Assembly (NCBI GenBank): GCA_963811255.1
Contig: CAWEQI010000003.1
Coordinates: forward strand, 310,001 to 374,000
Origin: Croceibacterium_B sp963811255
Lineage (GTDB): Bacteria > Pseudomonadota > Alphaproteobacteria > Sphingomonadales > Sphingomonadaceae
DNA: 64,000 nucleotides
Direction of reading: 5' to 3'
Below are positions 33,281 through 42,349 of the stretch, one piece after another. Under the pieces are notes generated by a model. The model saw only the letters and a list, made by a program, of their open reading frames with translations, was not told where the DNA came from and did no database searches. The first letter of the stretch is position 1, and every line of letters starts with the position of its first letter. A program made the translations under genes and the position numbers.

Positions 33281-34681
33281 CTAAACGGCGTGACCAGCCG
33301 GTTCGGGCGGTTCGCCCAGGGCGTCGCCCATCCGGCGCACGGCGGCGATCTTGGCATGAAGCGGCTGCCAATCGTCGCGCTCGGCGATGGCCGACCAGAG
33401 CGCTTCGACTTCGTCGATCAGCATCGCTTGCGGCGCGGCATCGGACCAGTAGGGATGATCGTCGGCGACCCCCTCGTAGCCGGTGAGCGCTTCGGTCAGC
33501 GCACCGCTCGCGTGGCGTCCACTGCGGCGGCGGAAGAAGAATTCGTCGGGTCCGATGTCGCCCTCGCGCATGGTCTTTTCCGCAGCGGCGATAAGCGCGC
33601 TGTCGGCCTCCAGCCCGCGGCTCACCACGCCGAGGCGCCAGCAGAAGCGGCGGGTCATCGCCTGCGCGTAGCACTCGCCGAAGCGGTTGAACGCGGCGAC
33701 CAGCGGCTCGGCCTCGCATACGCGCCTGAGCGCGATCGCCAGCTGGCCGAGGTTCCAGCGGATCGCTTCCGGCTGGCGGCCGAAGGCGTAAAGCCCGTTG
33801 TGGTCGAAATAGGCGGCGGTGAAGCCCGGCTCCCAGCGCGGCAGCCAGCGCCACGGGCCGTAATCGAAGCTCTCGCCGGTCACGTTCATGTTGTCCGAGT
33901 TGAGCACACCGTGGACGAACCCCGCGGCCATGTAGCTGGCGGCGAGGTCGGCCAGCCGCTCGACCGCCTGGTGCATCAGGATCGCGGCGGGCTGGTCGCG
34001 GCCGGGTGCGTCCTTCGGTGGTGGCGGGCCTGGGAATTCCTTCAGGCAGTAATCGATCAACTGGCGAATGTGCTCGTCCTCTTGGAGTACCGCCAGCCGC
34101 TGAAAGGTGCCGACGCGGATATGTGAGTGGCTCAGGCGGACCAGCACGCCCGAGCGGGTGGGGGAGGGCTCGTCATGGCGCTCGAGCTCTTCGCCGGTCT
34201 CGATTACCGAGAAGGTCTTCGAGGTATTCACCCCGAGCGCCTCCAGCATCTCGGTGGCGAGCACCTCGCGCACAGCGCCTTTCAGCGTCAGCCGCCCGTC
34301 GGCGGTGCGGCTGTAGGGGGTGAGGCCGCTGCCCTTGGTGCCGAGGTCGAGCAGGCGGCCGCCTGCGTCGCGGACCTGGGCGAAGGTAAATCCGCGGCCG
34401 TCGCCGATCTTCGGATTGTACACCCGGAACTGGTGCCCGTGATAGCGCAGCGCCAGCGGCCGGACGATGTTGTCGGGCAGCGGCTCGAACTGGCCGAAAT
34501 GGCCGATCCACTGCTCGTCGGTGAGGTCCGTCAAGCCCGCCGTCTTGTCCCACCGGCGGTTGCGGAAGCGCAGCTCGTGCATCGGAAAGCGCGCCGGCTC
34601 AACCTCGTCAGCGAGCCATTCGGCCAGAGACAATATCTGCGGATCGGGGCGATAGGGGGCGGGTTGCGGTTCGGCGCGCAT
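33281..34681 (-). CDS. selO: Protein adenylyltransferase SelO (YdiU/UPF0061)
   Basis: A 466-aa pseudokinase-fold AMPylase. Recognised blocks are LALRYHGHQFRVYNPKIGDGRG, DLGTKGSGLTPYSRTADGRLTLKGAVREVL, 'EALGVNTSKTFSVIET' and GFVHGVLNSDNMNVTGESFDYGPWRWL, including the catalytic Asp and metal-binding DYG. SelO AMPylates metabolic proteins such as SucA under oxidative stress and supports glutathionylation. The ATG at 34679-34681 gives full length. It is divergent from the hydrolase. Confidence 0.95.
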   Translation of the reverse strand: MRAEPQPAPYRPDPQILSLAEWLADEVEPARFPMHELRFRNRRWDKTAGLTDLTDEQWIGHFGQFEPLPDNIVRPLALRYHGHQFRVYNPKIGDGRGFTFAQVRDAGGRLLDLGTKGSGLTPYSRTADGRLTLKGAVREVLATEMLEALGVNTSKTFSVIETGEELERHDEPSPTRSGVLVRLSHSHIRVGTFQRLAVLQEDEHIRQLIDYCLKEFPGPPPPKDAPGRDQPAAILMHQAVERLADLAASYMAAGFVHGVLNSDNMNVTGESFDYGPWRWLPRWEPGFTAAYFDHNGLYAFGRQPEAIRWNLGQLAIALRRVCEAEPLVAAFNRFGECYAQAMTRRFCWRLGVVSRGLEADSALIAAAEKTMREGDIGPDEFFFRRRSGRHASGALTEALTGYEGVADDHPYWSDAAPQAMLIDEVEALWSAIAERDDWQPLHAKIAAVRRMGDALGEPPEPAGHAV

Positions 34682-34737
34682 CTGGCATTAGTGGGGCCGC
34701 CAAGCCGCCGGCGCAACTCCGAGGGACCCGACGCAAA

Positions 34738-35595
34738 ATGGCCGAAGCGGCCTTTACCGAAGGCGAGTGGCAGAGCGAGGACGGCCTCACCCTGCATTAT
34801 CGCGACTACGCCGGGAGTGAGGCCCGCCCGCCGCTGTTGTGCCTCCATGGCCTGACCCGCAACGCCCGCGACTTCGAGCCGCTGGCCGAGCGGTTCGCCG
34901 GCGAATGGCGGCTGATCGTGCCCGACATGCGCGGCCGCGGGCACAGCGAATACGCGCGCGACGCGGCGAGATACTCGCTGTCGACGTACGTCGACGACGT
35001 GGCGCGCCTGCTTGGGCAGCTCGATTGCGGCCCCGCGGCGGTGATCGGGACGTCGATGGGCGGGATGATCGCGATGCTGATGGCCGCCGCCGAGACCTGG
35101 CCGCTCGCCGCGGTGGTGCTCAACGACATCGGCCCGGAGCTGGATCCCGCCGGCATCGCTCGAATTCGCGAACATGTCGGCCAGGGCGGCAGCTTCGAGA
35201 CGTGGATGCATGCGGCGCGTCATTTGCGCGAGGCCATGAGGGCGCAATTCCCCGATTACACGATCGGCGATTGGCTCGTCCTCGCCAAGCGGCTGATGGT
35301 GGTCGGCGGCAACGGCCGCATCGCTTTCGATTACGACATGCGCATCGCCGAGCCGTTCAATGCCGAACTGGCCCTGCCCGACCTATGGCCGGCGTTTCGC
35401 GCGCTTTCGGGGACGCCGGCGCTGCTGCTGAGAGGCGAGCTGTCGGACCTGCTGTCTGCCGCCACCGCGCGGAAGATGCAGGCGGAGGTGCCCGGGCTCA
35501 AGCTCGTCACCGTTCCGCGCGTCGGCCATCCGCCGACGCTCGCCGAACCCGAGGCGCGGACCGCAATCGCCGAGCTGTTGGCGGAGGTCGCGTGA
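34738..35595 (+). CDS. Alpha/beta-fold hydrolase
   Basis: A 285-aa hydrolase with the HG loop LLCLHGLTRNARDF, nucleophile elbow VIGTSMGGMIAM, the acid in LLLRGELSD and a C-terminal 'VPRVGHPPTLAEPEA' with the catalytic His. It is closest to the epoxide hydrolase / 3-oxoadipate enol-lactonase-like esterases; the substrate is not predictable. It overlaps the following glycosyltransferase (GTGA), so they are coupled, but no pathway link is evident. Confidence 0.9.
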   Translation: MAEAAFTEGEWQSEDGLTLHYRDYAGSEARPPLLCLHGLTRNARDFEPLAERFAGEWRLIVPDMRGRGHSEYARDAARYSLSTYVDDVARLLGQLDCGPAAVIGTSMGGMIAMLMAAAETWPLAAVVLNDIGPELDPAGIARIREHVGQGGSFETWMHAARHLREAMRAQFPDYTIGDWLVLAKRLMVVGGNGRIAFDYDMRIAEPFNAELALPDLWPAFRALSGTPALLLRGELSDLLSAATARKMQAEVPGLKLVTVPRVGHPPTLAEPEARTAIAELLAEVA

Positions 35596-36731
35596 GCCGT
35601 CCGCCCAACGCGATCCCCCGTATCCTGCACATCCACTCCTCGTTCGATCCGGGCGGGAAGGAGCTGCGCTGCGTGCGCCTGATCAACGCCTTCGGGCACG
35701 CGGCGCACCATGCGCTCGTCTCGGGCGACCCGGACAAGCGCGGGGCTGCGGCGTTGATCAAACCAATGGTCGCGTGGGCGAAGTTCCCTTCGCTCAAGGG
35801 CAAGCCGTGGCCCTGGCGGCTCAACGCGATGGCCGCGGCGATGGCCGGCTACGATCTCGTGTGCACTTACAATTGGGGCGCGATCGACGCGGCGATGGCG
35901 CACACCTTGTTCGCCGACATCTATCGCCTGCCGCCGCTGGTGCATCACGAGGACGGCTTCAACGAGGACGAGGCCGAGAGGCTGAAGCCGTCGCGCAACG
36001 TCTACCGCCGGTTCGCGCTCGGCCGCGCCTCGGCGCTGGTGGTTCCGTCGCAGCAACTGGAGCGGATCGCGCTCGAGGTGTGGCAGCAGCCGCGCACCCG
36101 CGTGCGGCGGATCCCCAACGGCATCGCAACCCGCGCTTACGCCAAGAAGGCCCGGCGGGACCTGTTGCCGGGGCTGGTCAAGCACAAGGGTGAATTCTGG
36201 GTCGGCACGATGGCCGGCCTGCGCCCGGTCAAGAACCTGCCGGCCCTCGTCCGCGCATTCGCTCCGTTACCCGATCCGTGGCAGCTGGTCATTGCCGGTG
36301 AGGGGCCGGAGCGGACGGCGATCCTGGCCGAGGCCGAGCGTCTGGGCATCGAGCACCGGGTGCACCTGCCGGGCTTCGTGGCCGAACCGGCTAAGCTGAT
36401 CGGGCTGTTTGATATCTTTGCGCTGTCGTCGCGCAGCGAGCAGTTCCCGATATCGGTCGTCGAAGCAATGGCCGCGGGCCTTCCGGTGGTCGCGCCCGCG
36501 GTAGGTGACGTGGCGGCGATGGTCGCCGAAGCCAACGCACCGTACATCGTCTCCTCGGATGACGAGAAGGCGCTGGCCTCCGCGCTCGACCGGCTGGCGC
36601 ACGATCCGGCAGCGCGCCAGGCGATCGGCGTGGGCAACCGGGATCGCGCGCGCCGAGAGTACGACGAAGCCGCCATGGTCGGACGCTACAAGGCGCTCTA
36701 CTGGGGCCTGATGGGGCGCGAGTTCGGCTGA
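35592..36731 (+). CDS. GT4-family glycosyltransferase
   Basis: A 379-aa GT-B enzyme. The N-terminal domain begins RILHIHSSFDPGGKELRCVRLIN, a typical acceptor-side start; the C-terminal domain has VGTMAGLRPVKNLPALVRAF, 'LVIAGEGPERTAILAEAE' and SSRSEQFPISVVEAMAAGLPVVAPAVGD, the donor-binding region with the EX7E-type glutamates. It probably adds a sugar to a cell-surface polysaccharide or lipid. GTG start at 35592 overlaps the hydrolase stop. Confidence 0.9.
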   Translation: MSRPPNAIPRILHIHSSFDPGGKELRCVRLINAFGHAAHHALVSGDPDKRGAAALIKPMVAWAKFPSLKGKPWPWRLNAMAAAMAGYDLVCTYNWGAIDAAMAHTLFADIYRLPPLVHHEDGFNEDEAERLKPSRNVYRRFALGRASALVVPSQQLERIALEVWQQPRTRVRRIPNGIATRAYAKKARRDLLPGLVKHKGEFWVGTMAGLRPVKNLPALVRAFAPLPDPWQLVIAGEGPERTAILAEAERLGIEHRVHLPGFVAEPAKLIGLFDIFALSSRSEQFPISVVEAMAAGLPVVAPAVGDVAAMVAEANAPYIVSSDDEKALASALDRLAHDPAARQAIGVGNRDRARREYDEAAMVGRYKALYWGLMGREFG

Positions 36732-36743
36732 CGTCAGCCGGGC

Positions 36744-36980
36744 TCAGTCCAGTTGCGCGCTGCGCTTGATCTGTGCGACGGTCTCCGGGCCGACGCCTTC
36801 GATCGCATCGAGTTCGTCGACGCTCTTGAACCCTCCGCGCCGCTCGCGTTCGTCGACGATGCGGTCGGCATAGTCCGGGCCGATGTCGGAAATCCGCTTC
36901 AGATCCTCGCGCGATGCGCTGTTGAGATGGATCTTCTCGCCTTCCATGTTGCGATTGGTGTTGGCCATGTAGTCTGCCAC
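36744..36980 (-). CDS. Helix-hairpin-helix DNA-binding protein, ComEA-like
   Basis: A 78-aa protein with two helix-hairpin-helix motifs: LNSASREDLKRISDIGPDYADRIVDERERRGGF and VDELDAIEGVGPETVAQIKRSAQLD. ComEA has the same tandem motif but also a signal and membrane anchor, which are missing here, so a cytoplasmic DNA-associated role is more likely. GTG 36978-36980 is chosen because AAGGAG lies eight bases upstream; an ATG four codons later is the alternative. The 264-base gap to the next gene shows no clear feature. Confidence 0.8.
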   Translation of the reverse strand: MADYMANTNRNMEGEKIHLNSASREDLKRISDIGPDYADRIVDERERRGGFKSVDELDAIEGVGPETVAQIKRSAQLD

Positions 36981-37244
36981 GGATTTGTCTCCTTTTTGTC
37001 CCGCTTTCACGTCGGCAACGGAGCGGCGCGCCGGCGGCTCCGGCCCAGCGGGAGCCAATCGCCGGACCGTTGCCGAGCTTGGACGAAGCGTGGCGGCCGA
37101 AATCGGCCCAGCGCCGGTGCCGGCCGCCCGGCAGCCTTAACCCGCGGTTCACCTCGCCGGGGACACAGCGCCAATCGGCGATTGAATTGCCGTGTCCTTC
37201 GTCTAAACAGCGCGGCCAACCGACCCCGTAGAACGAACCAGCCC

Positions 37245-38015
37245 GTGGCCCTGACACCCAGCTTACCGAACCGAGAGCAGCGCGTTGCCGCCGAGCACGA
37301 TGTGCTCATGCGCGAGGTCGACGAGGCCGTGCGGCAGGATGAGGCGGCGGAGTTCGCCCGCCGTTACGGCAAGTGGATCGCCGCGCTGGTGGTGCTCGCG
37401 TTGGCCGCGTTCGGCGGTTGGCTGTGGTGGCAGGGCCACCGCGAGAGCAAGCTGGAGCAAGGATCGGAGCAGTTCATCCAGGCGCTCGACCAGCTCGACG
37501 CCGGCAACAGCAAAAAGGCCGATGCGCAGCTCGCGCCGATCGCCAAGAACGGCAGCCCGGCAGCGTCGGCCGGCGCGCAGATGCTGCAGGCAGGAATCCT
37601 CGAGCAGAAGGGCGACAAGGCCGCCGCCGCCAAGGCATTCTTCGCCGTCGCCGACGACAAGGACGCGCCCCAGGCCTATCGCAATCTGGCGGCGATCCGC
37701 GGCGTGTCCAACAGCTTCGATAGTATGAAGCCCGAGGACGTGATCGCCCGGCTCAAACCGCTGGCCGCGCCGGGCAATCCGTGGTTCGGCAGCGCCGGCG
37801 AACTGGTCGCGATGGCCTATGTCGAGCAAGGCAAGACGAAACTCGCCGGTCCGCTGTTCGCCTCCATCGCCAAGGACAAGGACGTCCCGCAATCGCTGCA
37901 GATGCGCGCGCGGCAGGAAGCCGGCGTGCTCGGCTACGACACGGTGAACGACGTCAAGCAGGTCCTCGCCGAGGAAGGCGGACCCGCTCGGCCGGCGGGG
38001 GCTCCGGCACAGTAA
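37245..38015 (+). CDS. YfgM-like TPR membrane protein
   Basis: A 256-aa protein: short cytosolic head (EVDEAVRQDEAAEFARRYGKW), one membrane helix (about residues 47-66, IAALVVLALAAFGGWLWW), then a periplasmic set of TPR-like helices (QMLQAGILEQKGDKAAAAKAFFAVADDK). This is the architecture of YfgM, which works with PpiD and SecYEG and lies upstream of bamB in many proteobacteria. GTG 37245 keeps the conserved head; an ATG at 37308 is possible. Coupled to bamB by TAATG. Confidence 0.88.
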   Translation: MALTPSLPNREQRVAAEHDVLMREVDEAVRQDEAAEFARRYGKWIAALVVLALAAFGGWLWWQGHRESKLEQGSEQFIQALDQLDAGNSKKADAQLAPIAKNGSPAASAGAQMLQAGILEQKGDKAAAAKAFFAVADDKDAPQAYRNLAAIRGVSNSFDSMKPEDVIARLKPLAAPGNPWFGSAGELVAMAYVEQGKTKLAGPLFASIAKDKDVPQSLQMRARQEAGVLGYDTVNDVKQVLAEEGGPARPAGAPAQ

Positions 38016-39373
38016 TGGATGGGATGATGGGCGGGAGCAGGCGTTCGATTCTTATTCGCCGTACGGCGATGGTCGCAGCGATGGCCGTGCTGGTGTCCGG
38101 GTGCGGAGTGATCGGCGGCCATCACGGGCCGGTCACCCCGACGCTGGGCAACCGCACACCGATCCTGTCGCAGGTCGGCAATGACGTGAACCCCGACCCG
38201 ACCTTGGCGCAGGTGGCGGTGGTGCTGCCGCCGGCGCAGGACAACAAGGATTGGGCGACAGCCGGAGGCGAGCCCGACAAGAGCATCGGTCATGTCGCGC
38301 TGGGGGACAATCCCGTGCACCTGTGGACCGCGCAGATCGCCGGCAGCAGCAACAAGCAGCGGCTCGCCGCCGCGCCGGTCGTCGGCAACGGCATGCTTTA
38401 CGTCGTTGACACCAACGGCGCGGTCAACGCCTTCGATGCGGCCACGGGGGCCAAGCGCTGGGAGTATCAGCTCAGCGTCAGCAAGGATTTGAGAAACAGC
38501 CGCTTCGGCGGCGGCGCGACCTTCAGTAACGGCGTTGTCTATGCGACGAGTGGCTCCGGCGATGTCGTCGCGCTCGACGCGAAGACCGGTGCGCAGAAGT
38601 GGCGGGTGAGGCCGGCCGGTCCGCTGCGCGGCTCGCCGACGGTCGAATTCAACTCCGTCTACGCGATGACCCAGGACAACCAGATCGTGGCGCTCGACGT
38701 CACCGATGGGCATATCATCTGGCAGGATGCCGCCGCCACGGGCGAGCAGGGCGTGTTCGGGGTCGCCGCTCCGGCAGCCGGACAGAGCACGGTGATCGCC
38801 GGCTACAGCACCGGCGAGCTGGTCGCCTACCGCTACGAGAACGGTCGGGTGCTGTGGTCGGACGCGCTCGCGCGAACCTCGATCTCGACGTCGGTCAGCA
38901 CCCTGACCGACGTCGATGCCGATCCGATCATCGACAACGGCCGAGTCTATGCGCTCGGCCAGGGCGGCCGCATGGCCGCCTACGAGCTGGTCACCGGCAA
39001 TCGCATCTGGGAGCTGCCGCTGGCGGGCATCTCAACCCCGGTGGTCGCCGGCGAGTGGATTTTCGCCCTCACGTCGGACGCCCGACTGCTGGCCATCGCT
39101 CGGGCCACCGGCAAGGTGAGGTGGCTGACGCAGCTCCCCGCGTTCAAGAACGAGAAGAAAAAGACGGACCAGATCTTTTGGACCGGGCCGGTGCTGGCCA
39201 ACAACAAGTTGTGGATCGCCAGCTCGCGCGGAGAGGTTTACGACGTCGACGTGACCAACGGCCAGCCGACGCTGTTCACCGATCTCAAGAGCGGCGTGTC
39301 GCAACCGCCGATTGTCGCCGACAAGACGCTCTACATCCTGTCCGACGACGGCAAGATCAACGCGTTCCGCTGA
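38015..39373 (+). CDS. bamB: Outer membrane assembly lipoprotein BamB
   Basis: A 452-aa lipoprotein with lipobox AVLVSGC, then an eight-bladed PQQ-type propeller. Repeats such as GNGMLYVVDTNGAVNAFDAATGAKRWEY, SNGVVYATSGSGDVVALDAKTGAQKW and NGRVYALGQGGRMAAYELVTGNRIWEL are evident. BamB is an accessory of the BAM complex that inserts beta-barrel proteins. ATG 38015 overlaps the YfgM-like stop. der, the usual next gene, is not here; an ICMT-like methyltransferase follows instead. Confidence 0.93.
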   Translation: MDGMMGGSRRSILIRRTAMVAAMAVLVSGCGVIGGHHGPVTPTLGNRTPILSQVGNDVNPDPTLAQVAVVLPPAQDNKDWATAGGEPDKSIGHVALGDNPVHLWTAQIAGSSNKQRLAAAPVVGNGMLYVVDTNGAVNAFDAATGAKRWEYQLSVSKDLRNSRFGGGATFSNGVVYATSGSGDVVALDAKTGAQKWRVRPAGPLRGSPTVEFNSVYAMTQDNQIVALDVTDGHIIWQDAAATGEQGVFGVAAPAAGQSTVIAGYSTGELVAYRYENGRVLWSDALARTSISTSVSTLTDVDADPIIDNGRVYALGQGGRMAAYELVTGNRIWELPLAGISTPVVAGEWIFALTSDARLLAIARATGKVRWLTQLPAFKNEKKKTDQIFWTGPVLANNKLWIASSRGEVYDVDVTNGQPTLFTDLKSGVSQPPIVADKTLYILSDDGKINAFR

Positions 39374-39424
39374 CGCGCGCCCTCTTACCGCAGCTTTAAC
39401 CCTTTCCGGCTAACGCGAAGCGCC

Positions 39425-40777
39425 ATGAGCGCGCAGCCATCTCGCGCGGGCCGTCCGCCTGCGAGCGACGTCTCGCCCGCGGTCGGGCTGGTCGGCCTCG
39501 CCGGCTTGGCGGCCGCGATCCTGTTGTGCCGCAACTGGCCGGCCGTCGCCGATGCCTTCGCCCTGCCGGGCCCGCGCGAACGGCTCGCCGGGCCCTATGC
39601 CGCGCTGGCGACGATGGCTTTCATCGGACTGCTGATGGCGCTGTGGTCGGTCTTCGTCGAGAAGGTCCACCGCCATCCCTCGACCGGAATCGACTGGCGC
39701 CGGCCGCGGCCGCTTTCCGCCAGCCTGCACGTCTCCAGCACGAAACTCGCCGGGCTGTGGGCGACCTGGGCGCTGATCGGTTTCCTCTACTGCCTCGGCC
39801 GCTGGTACTGGAGTGGGCAATACCTGTTCGCGATGCACGTGATCGGCTGGGCGGCGCTGCCGATCTTCGTACTCTCGGTGCCCTACGTGCTGTGGCTCGA
39901 CCGCGTGCTGATAGAGCCGCGCGACCATGCCTGGCACTTCGGCGCGATGCTGATCGGCCGCGAGCCATGGGACGCGGGGGAAGTGAAGAAGCACTGGCGC
40001 GCGTGGATCATCAAATGCTTCTTCGGCGCGTTCATGATCTCGATCCTGCCAGCGGGCTTCGCTGCGGTGGTGGGCGCCGACTGGAGCCAGATCATTCATG
40101 ACCCGGTGCGCACCGGCAACGCGCTGTTCGACATCCTGTTCACCATCGACGTGCAGATTGGCACCGTCGGCTATCTGCTGACGCTGCGCCCGCTCGATGC
40201 GCACATCCGCAGCGGCAACCCGTTCCTCGCCGGCTGGCTGGCGGCACTGATCTGCTATCCGCCGTTCGTCTATGCCTTCATGGGCAATGGCGGCGTTATC
40301 CAGTACGAATACAACACCGCCGGATGGGGCTACTGGTTCGCCGGGCACCAGGCGCTGCTGTGGGTCTGGGCCGGGCTGCTCGCCATGCTCACCGCGTTCT
40401 ACGCCTGGGCGACGATGGCCTTCGGCATCCGCTTTTCGAACCTCACCTACCGCGGGGTGCTGACCAACGGCCCGTATCGCTTCAGCCGACACCCGGCGTA
40501 CCTGTCGAAGAACCTGTTCTGGTGGCTCTCGACGCTGCCGTTCCTGGTCACCAGCCACTCGCCGGTCGACATGATCCGCGATACGGTGTTCCTCGGCTGC
40601 GTCAGCGGCATCTACTTCTGGCGCGCCAAGACCGAGGAAATGCATCTGCTGCAAGAAGACGCAAAATACCGGGAATACCACGCCTGGATGGAAGCCCACG
40701 GCCTCGTCACCGCGCCGCTCGCGCGCTTGCTAGATCGGGCGAGGCCGCGGCGGGTGGCGGTGCAGCCGGCGGAATAG
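39425..40777 (+). CDS. ICMT/PEMT-like membrane methyltransferase
   Basis: A 450-aa polytopic protein with about nine helices. The C-terminal part contains TNGPYRFSRHPAYLSKNLFWW and ends 'EDAKYREYHAWMEAHG', the SAM-binding signature of isoprenylcysteine carboxyl methyltransferase and phosphatidylethanolamine methyltransferase-like enzymes. The N-terminal 250 residues are extra helices not found in short ICMTs. The substrate, lipid or small amine, is unknown. It is separated from bamB by 51 bases and followed by a terminator. Confidence 0.82.
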   Translation: MSAQPSRAGRPPASDVSPAVGLVGLAGLAAAILLCRNWPAVADAFALPGPRERLAGPYAALATMAFIGLLMALWSVFVEKVHRHPSTGIDWRRPRPLSASLHVSSTKLAGLWATWALIGFLYCLGRWYWSGQYLFAMHVIGWAALPIFVLSVPYVLWLDRVLIEPRDHAWHFGAMLIGREPWDAGEVKKHWRAWIIKCFFGAFMISILPAGFAAVVGADWSQIIHDPVRTGNALFDILFTIDVQIGTVGYLLTLRPLDAHIRSGNPFLAGWLAALICYPPFVYAFMGNGGVIQYEYNTAGWGYWFAGHQALLWVWAGLLAMLTAFYAWATMAFGIRFSNLTYRGVLTNGPYRFSRHPAYLSKNLFWWLSTLPFLVTSHSPVDMIRDTVFLGCVSGIYFWRAKTEEMHLLQEDAKYREYHAWMEAHGLVTAPLARLLDRARPRRVAVQPAE

Positions 40778-40782
40778 ACTTC

Positions 40783-40812
40783 GATCCTCCCCGAGCAAGC
40801 TGGGGGAGGATC
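40783..40812. terminator. Bidirectional terminator between the methyltransferase gene and gshA
   Basis: GATCCTCCCC (40783-40792) pairs with GGGGAGGATC (40803-40812), a perfect 10-bp stem with a 10-base loop. It is followed by TAAAAA on the plus side and sits between convergent genes, its right arm touching the gshA stop codon. The stem also resembles the C/G-rich palindromic repeats seen elsewhere. Confidence 0.7.
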
Positions 40813-42182
40813 TAAAAACTCTCCTCGTACACTCGCGAAATATCGCCGCCCCACTCGCCGTGGAACTTGTCGAGCAGGCGCTCGGCGGGGACCTTGCCGC
40901 TTTCGACGATCTCCTCGAGCGGTTCGAGGAAGCCGGTCTCGTTGTTGCCGCTCGAATCGAGCCGGGCGCGGGCGGAGAGGCCGGCGCGGGCGATATCGAG
41001 CACCTCGCGCGCGAGGTCGCGCAAGATGCCCCCGCCGAGCACTGGGGCATCGAGCGCCAGCCTGGGCACCGCCTCGCGCAAGGCCTCGCGCTCGTCCATG
41101 CTCCAGTGCTTGACCAGGTCCCACGCGGCATCGAGCGCGGTCTGGTCGTAAAGCAGCCCGACCCACAGCGCCGGCAGCGCGCAGATGCGGTTCCACGGTC
41201 CTCCGTCGGCGCCGCGCATCTCGAGGAAGCTCTTCAGGCGCACTTCGGGAAAGGCGGTCGAAAGGTGATCGATCCAGTCGCTCTCGCGCGGCAGCTCGCC
41301 GGGCAGCGCCGGGAGCTTGCCGGCGAGGAAATCGCGGAAGCTCTGTCCGGCGGCGTCGATGTATTTCCCGTCACGGAAAACGAAATACATCGGCACATCA
41401 AGCATATAATCGACATACTTCTCATAGCCGAAGCCGTGGTCGAAGACGAACGGCAGCATCCCCGTGCGGTGCGGATCGGTATCCGACCAGATATGGCTGC
41501 GATAGCTCAAGTAACCGTTAGGTTTGCCTTCCGTGAACGGCGAGTTGGCGAATAGCGCGGTGGCGAGCGGCTGCAGCGCCAGGCCCACGCGGAACTTCTC
41601 GGCCATGTCGGCTTCGCTCGCATAGTCGAGGTTGACCTGGATGGTGCAGGTCCGCAGCATCATGTCGAGCCCCAGCGTGCCGACCCGCGGCATGTGCCGC
41701 ATCATGATCGCATAGCGCCCCTTGGGCATCACCGGCAGCTCTTCACGCGTCTTGTCGGGCCACATGCCGAGGCCGAGGAAGCCGACCCCGCATTTTTCGC
41801 CGACGGCCTTGACCTGGTGCAGGTGCCGGCCGGTCTCGGCGCAGGTCTGGTGCAGCGTCTCGACTGCCGCGCCCGACAGCTCGAGCTGCCCGGCCGGCTC
41901 GAGACTGACGGTCCCGTCCTCGCCCGCCATGGCGATCACCTGCCCGTTCTCCTCGACCGGCTCCCAGCCGAACTCGCGCAGTTCGAGCAGAATGTCGCGA
42001 ATGCCTCCGGGCTCGTCATAGCTCGGCGCGCGGTGATCGCGCGTCTTGTAGACCAGCTTCTCGTGCTCGGTGCCGATGCGCCACTGGCCGGCTGCCTTCT
42101 CGCCCCCTTGCAGCGGAGCGATGAGCTGTTCTCGGCTCTCGATCCGCGGCTCCTCGAGTGTCGTCACCGTGCGCGTGCTCAT
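40812..42182 (-). CDS. gshA: Glutamate--cysteine ligase, plant/alphaproteobacterial type
   Basis: A 456-aa enzyme making gamma-glutamylcysteine, first step of glutathione synthesis. Typical blocks: 'WRIGTEHEKLVY', EDGTVSLEPAGQLELSGA, MMLRTCTIQVNLDYASEADM, 'FANSPFTEGKPNGYLSYR' and FLEMRGADGGPWNRICALPA. These define the GshA class found in plants and alphaproteobacteria. ATG 42180-42182. It runs in the same direction as rsmE but is separated from it by the kinase islet. Confidence 0.96.
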   Translation of the reverse strand: MSTRTVTTLEEPRIESREQLIAPLQGGEKAAGQWRIGTEHEKLVYKTRDHRAPSYDEPGGIRDILLELREFGWEPVEENGQVIAMAGEDGTVSLEPAGQLELSGAAVETLHQTCAETGRHLHQVKAVGEKCGVGFLGLGMWPDKTREELPVMPKGRYAIMMRHMPRVGTLGLDMMLRTCTIQVNLDYASEADMAEKFRVGLALQPLATALFANSPFTEGKPNGYLSYRSHIWSDTDPHRTGMLPFVFDHGFGYEKYVDYMLDVPMYFVFRDGKYIDAAGQSFRDFLAGKLPALPGELPRESDWIDHLSTAFPEVRLKSFLEMRGADGGPWNRICALPALWVGLLYDQTALDAAWDLVKHWSMDEREALREAVPRLALDAPVLGGGILRDLAREVLDIARAGLSARARLDSSGNNETGFLEPLEEIVESGKVPAERLLDKFHGEWGGDISRVYEESF

Positions 42183-42250
42183 GGCTGGCCCGTTAGGCAA
42201 GGGCGCGGATTTGTGCCAGCGCTAAGTGAGGACGCTAGCTGCTGAAGGAC

Positions 42251-42273
42251 TGCAATGGGTGGCAAGCGGACGT
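42251..42273. repeat. Palindromic repeat copy at the left edge of the kinase islet
   Basis: TGCAATGGGTGGCAAGCGGACGTT-like bases here match, with a few changes, the copy at 43554-43579. Both share the core TGGG followed by AAGCGGAC. The copies flank the histidine kinase gene and may be a sphingomonad intergenic repeat; this copy is too diverged to form a strong hairpin by itself. Confidence 0.5.
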
Positions 42274-42349
42274 TGGGACAATTACGGATTTCCCTGAGTG
42301 CTCACGTTGCGCAGGACTCTGATGATCGCACAGGAGAGCGAGGGGTCCT

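Noticed and set aside
36753..37244. Upstream extension of the YfgM-like frame across the helix-hairpin-helix gene
   Set aside because: The extra residues lack conservation and are antisense to a recognisable HhH protein; GTG 37245 matches the family start.
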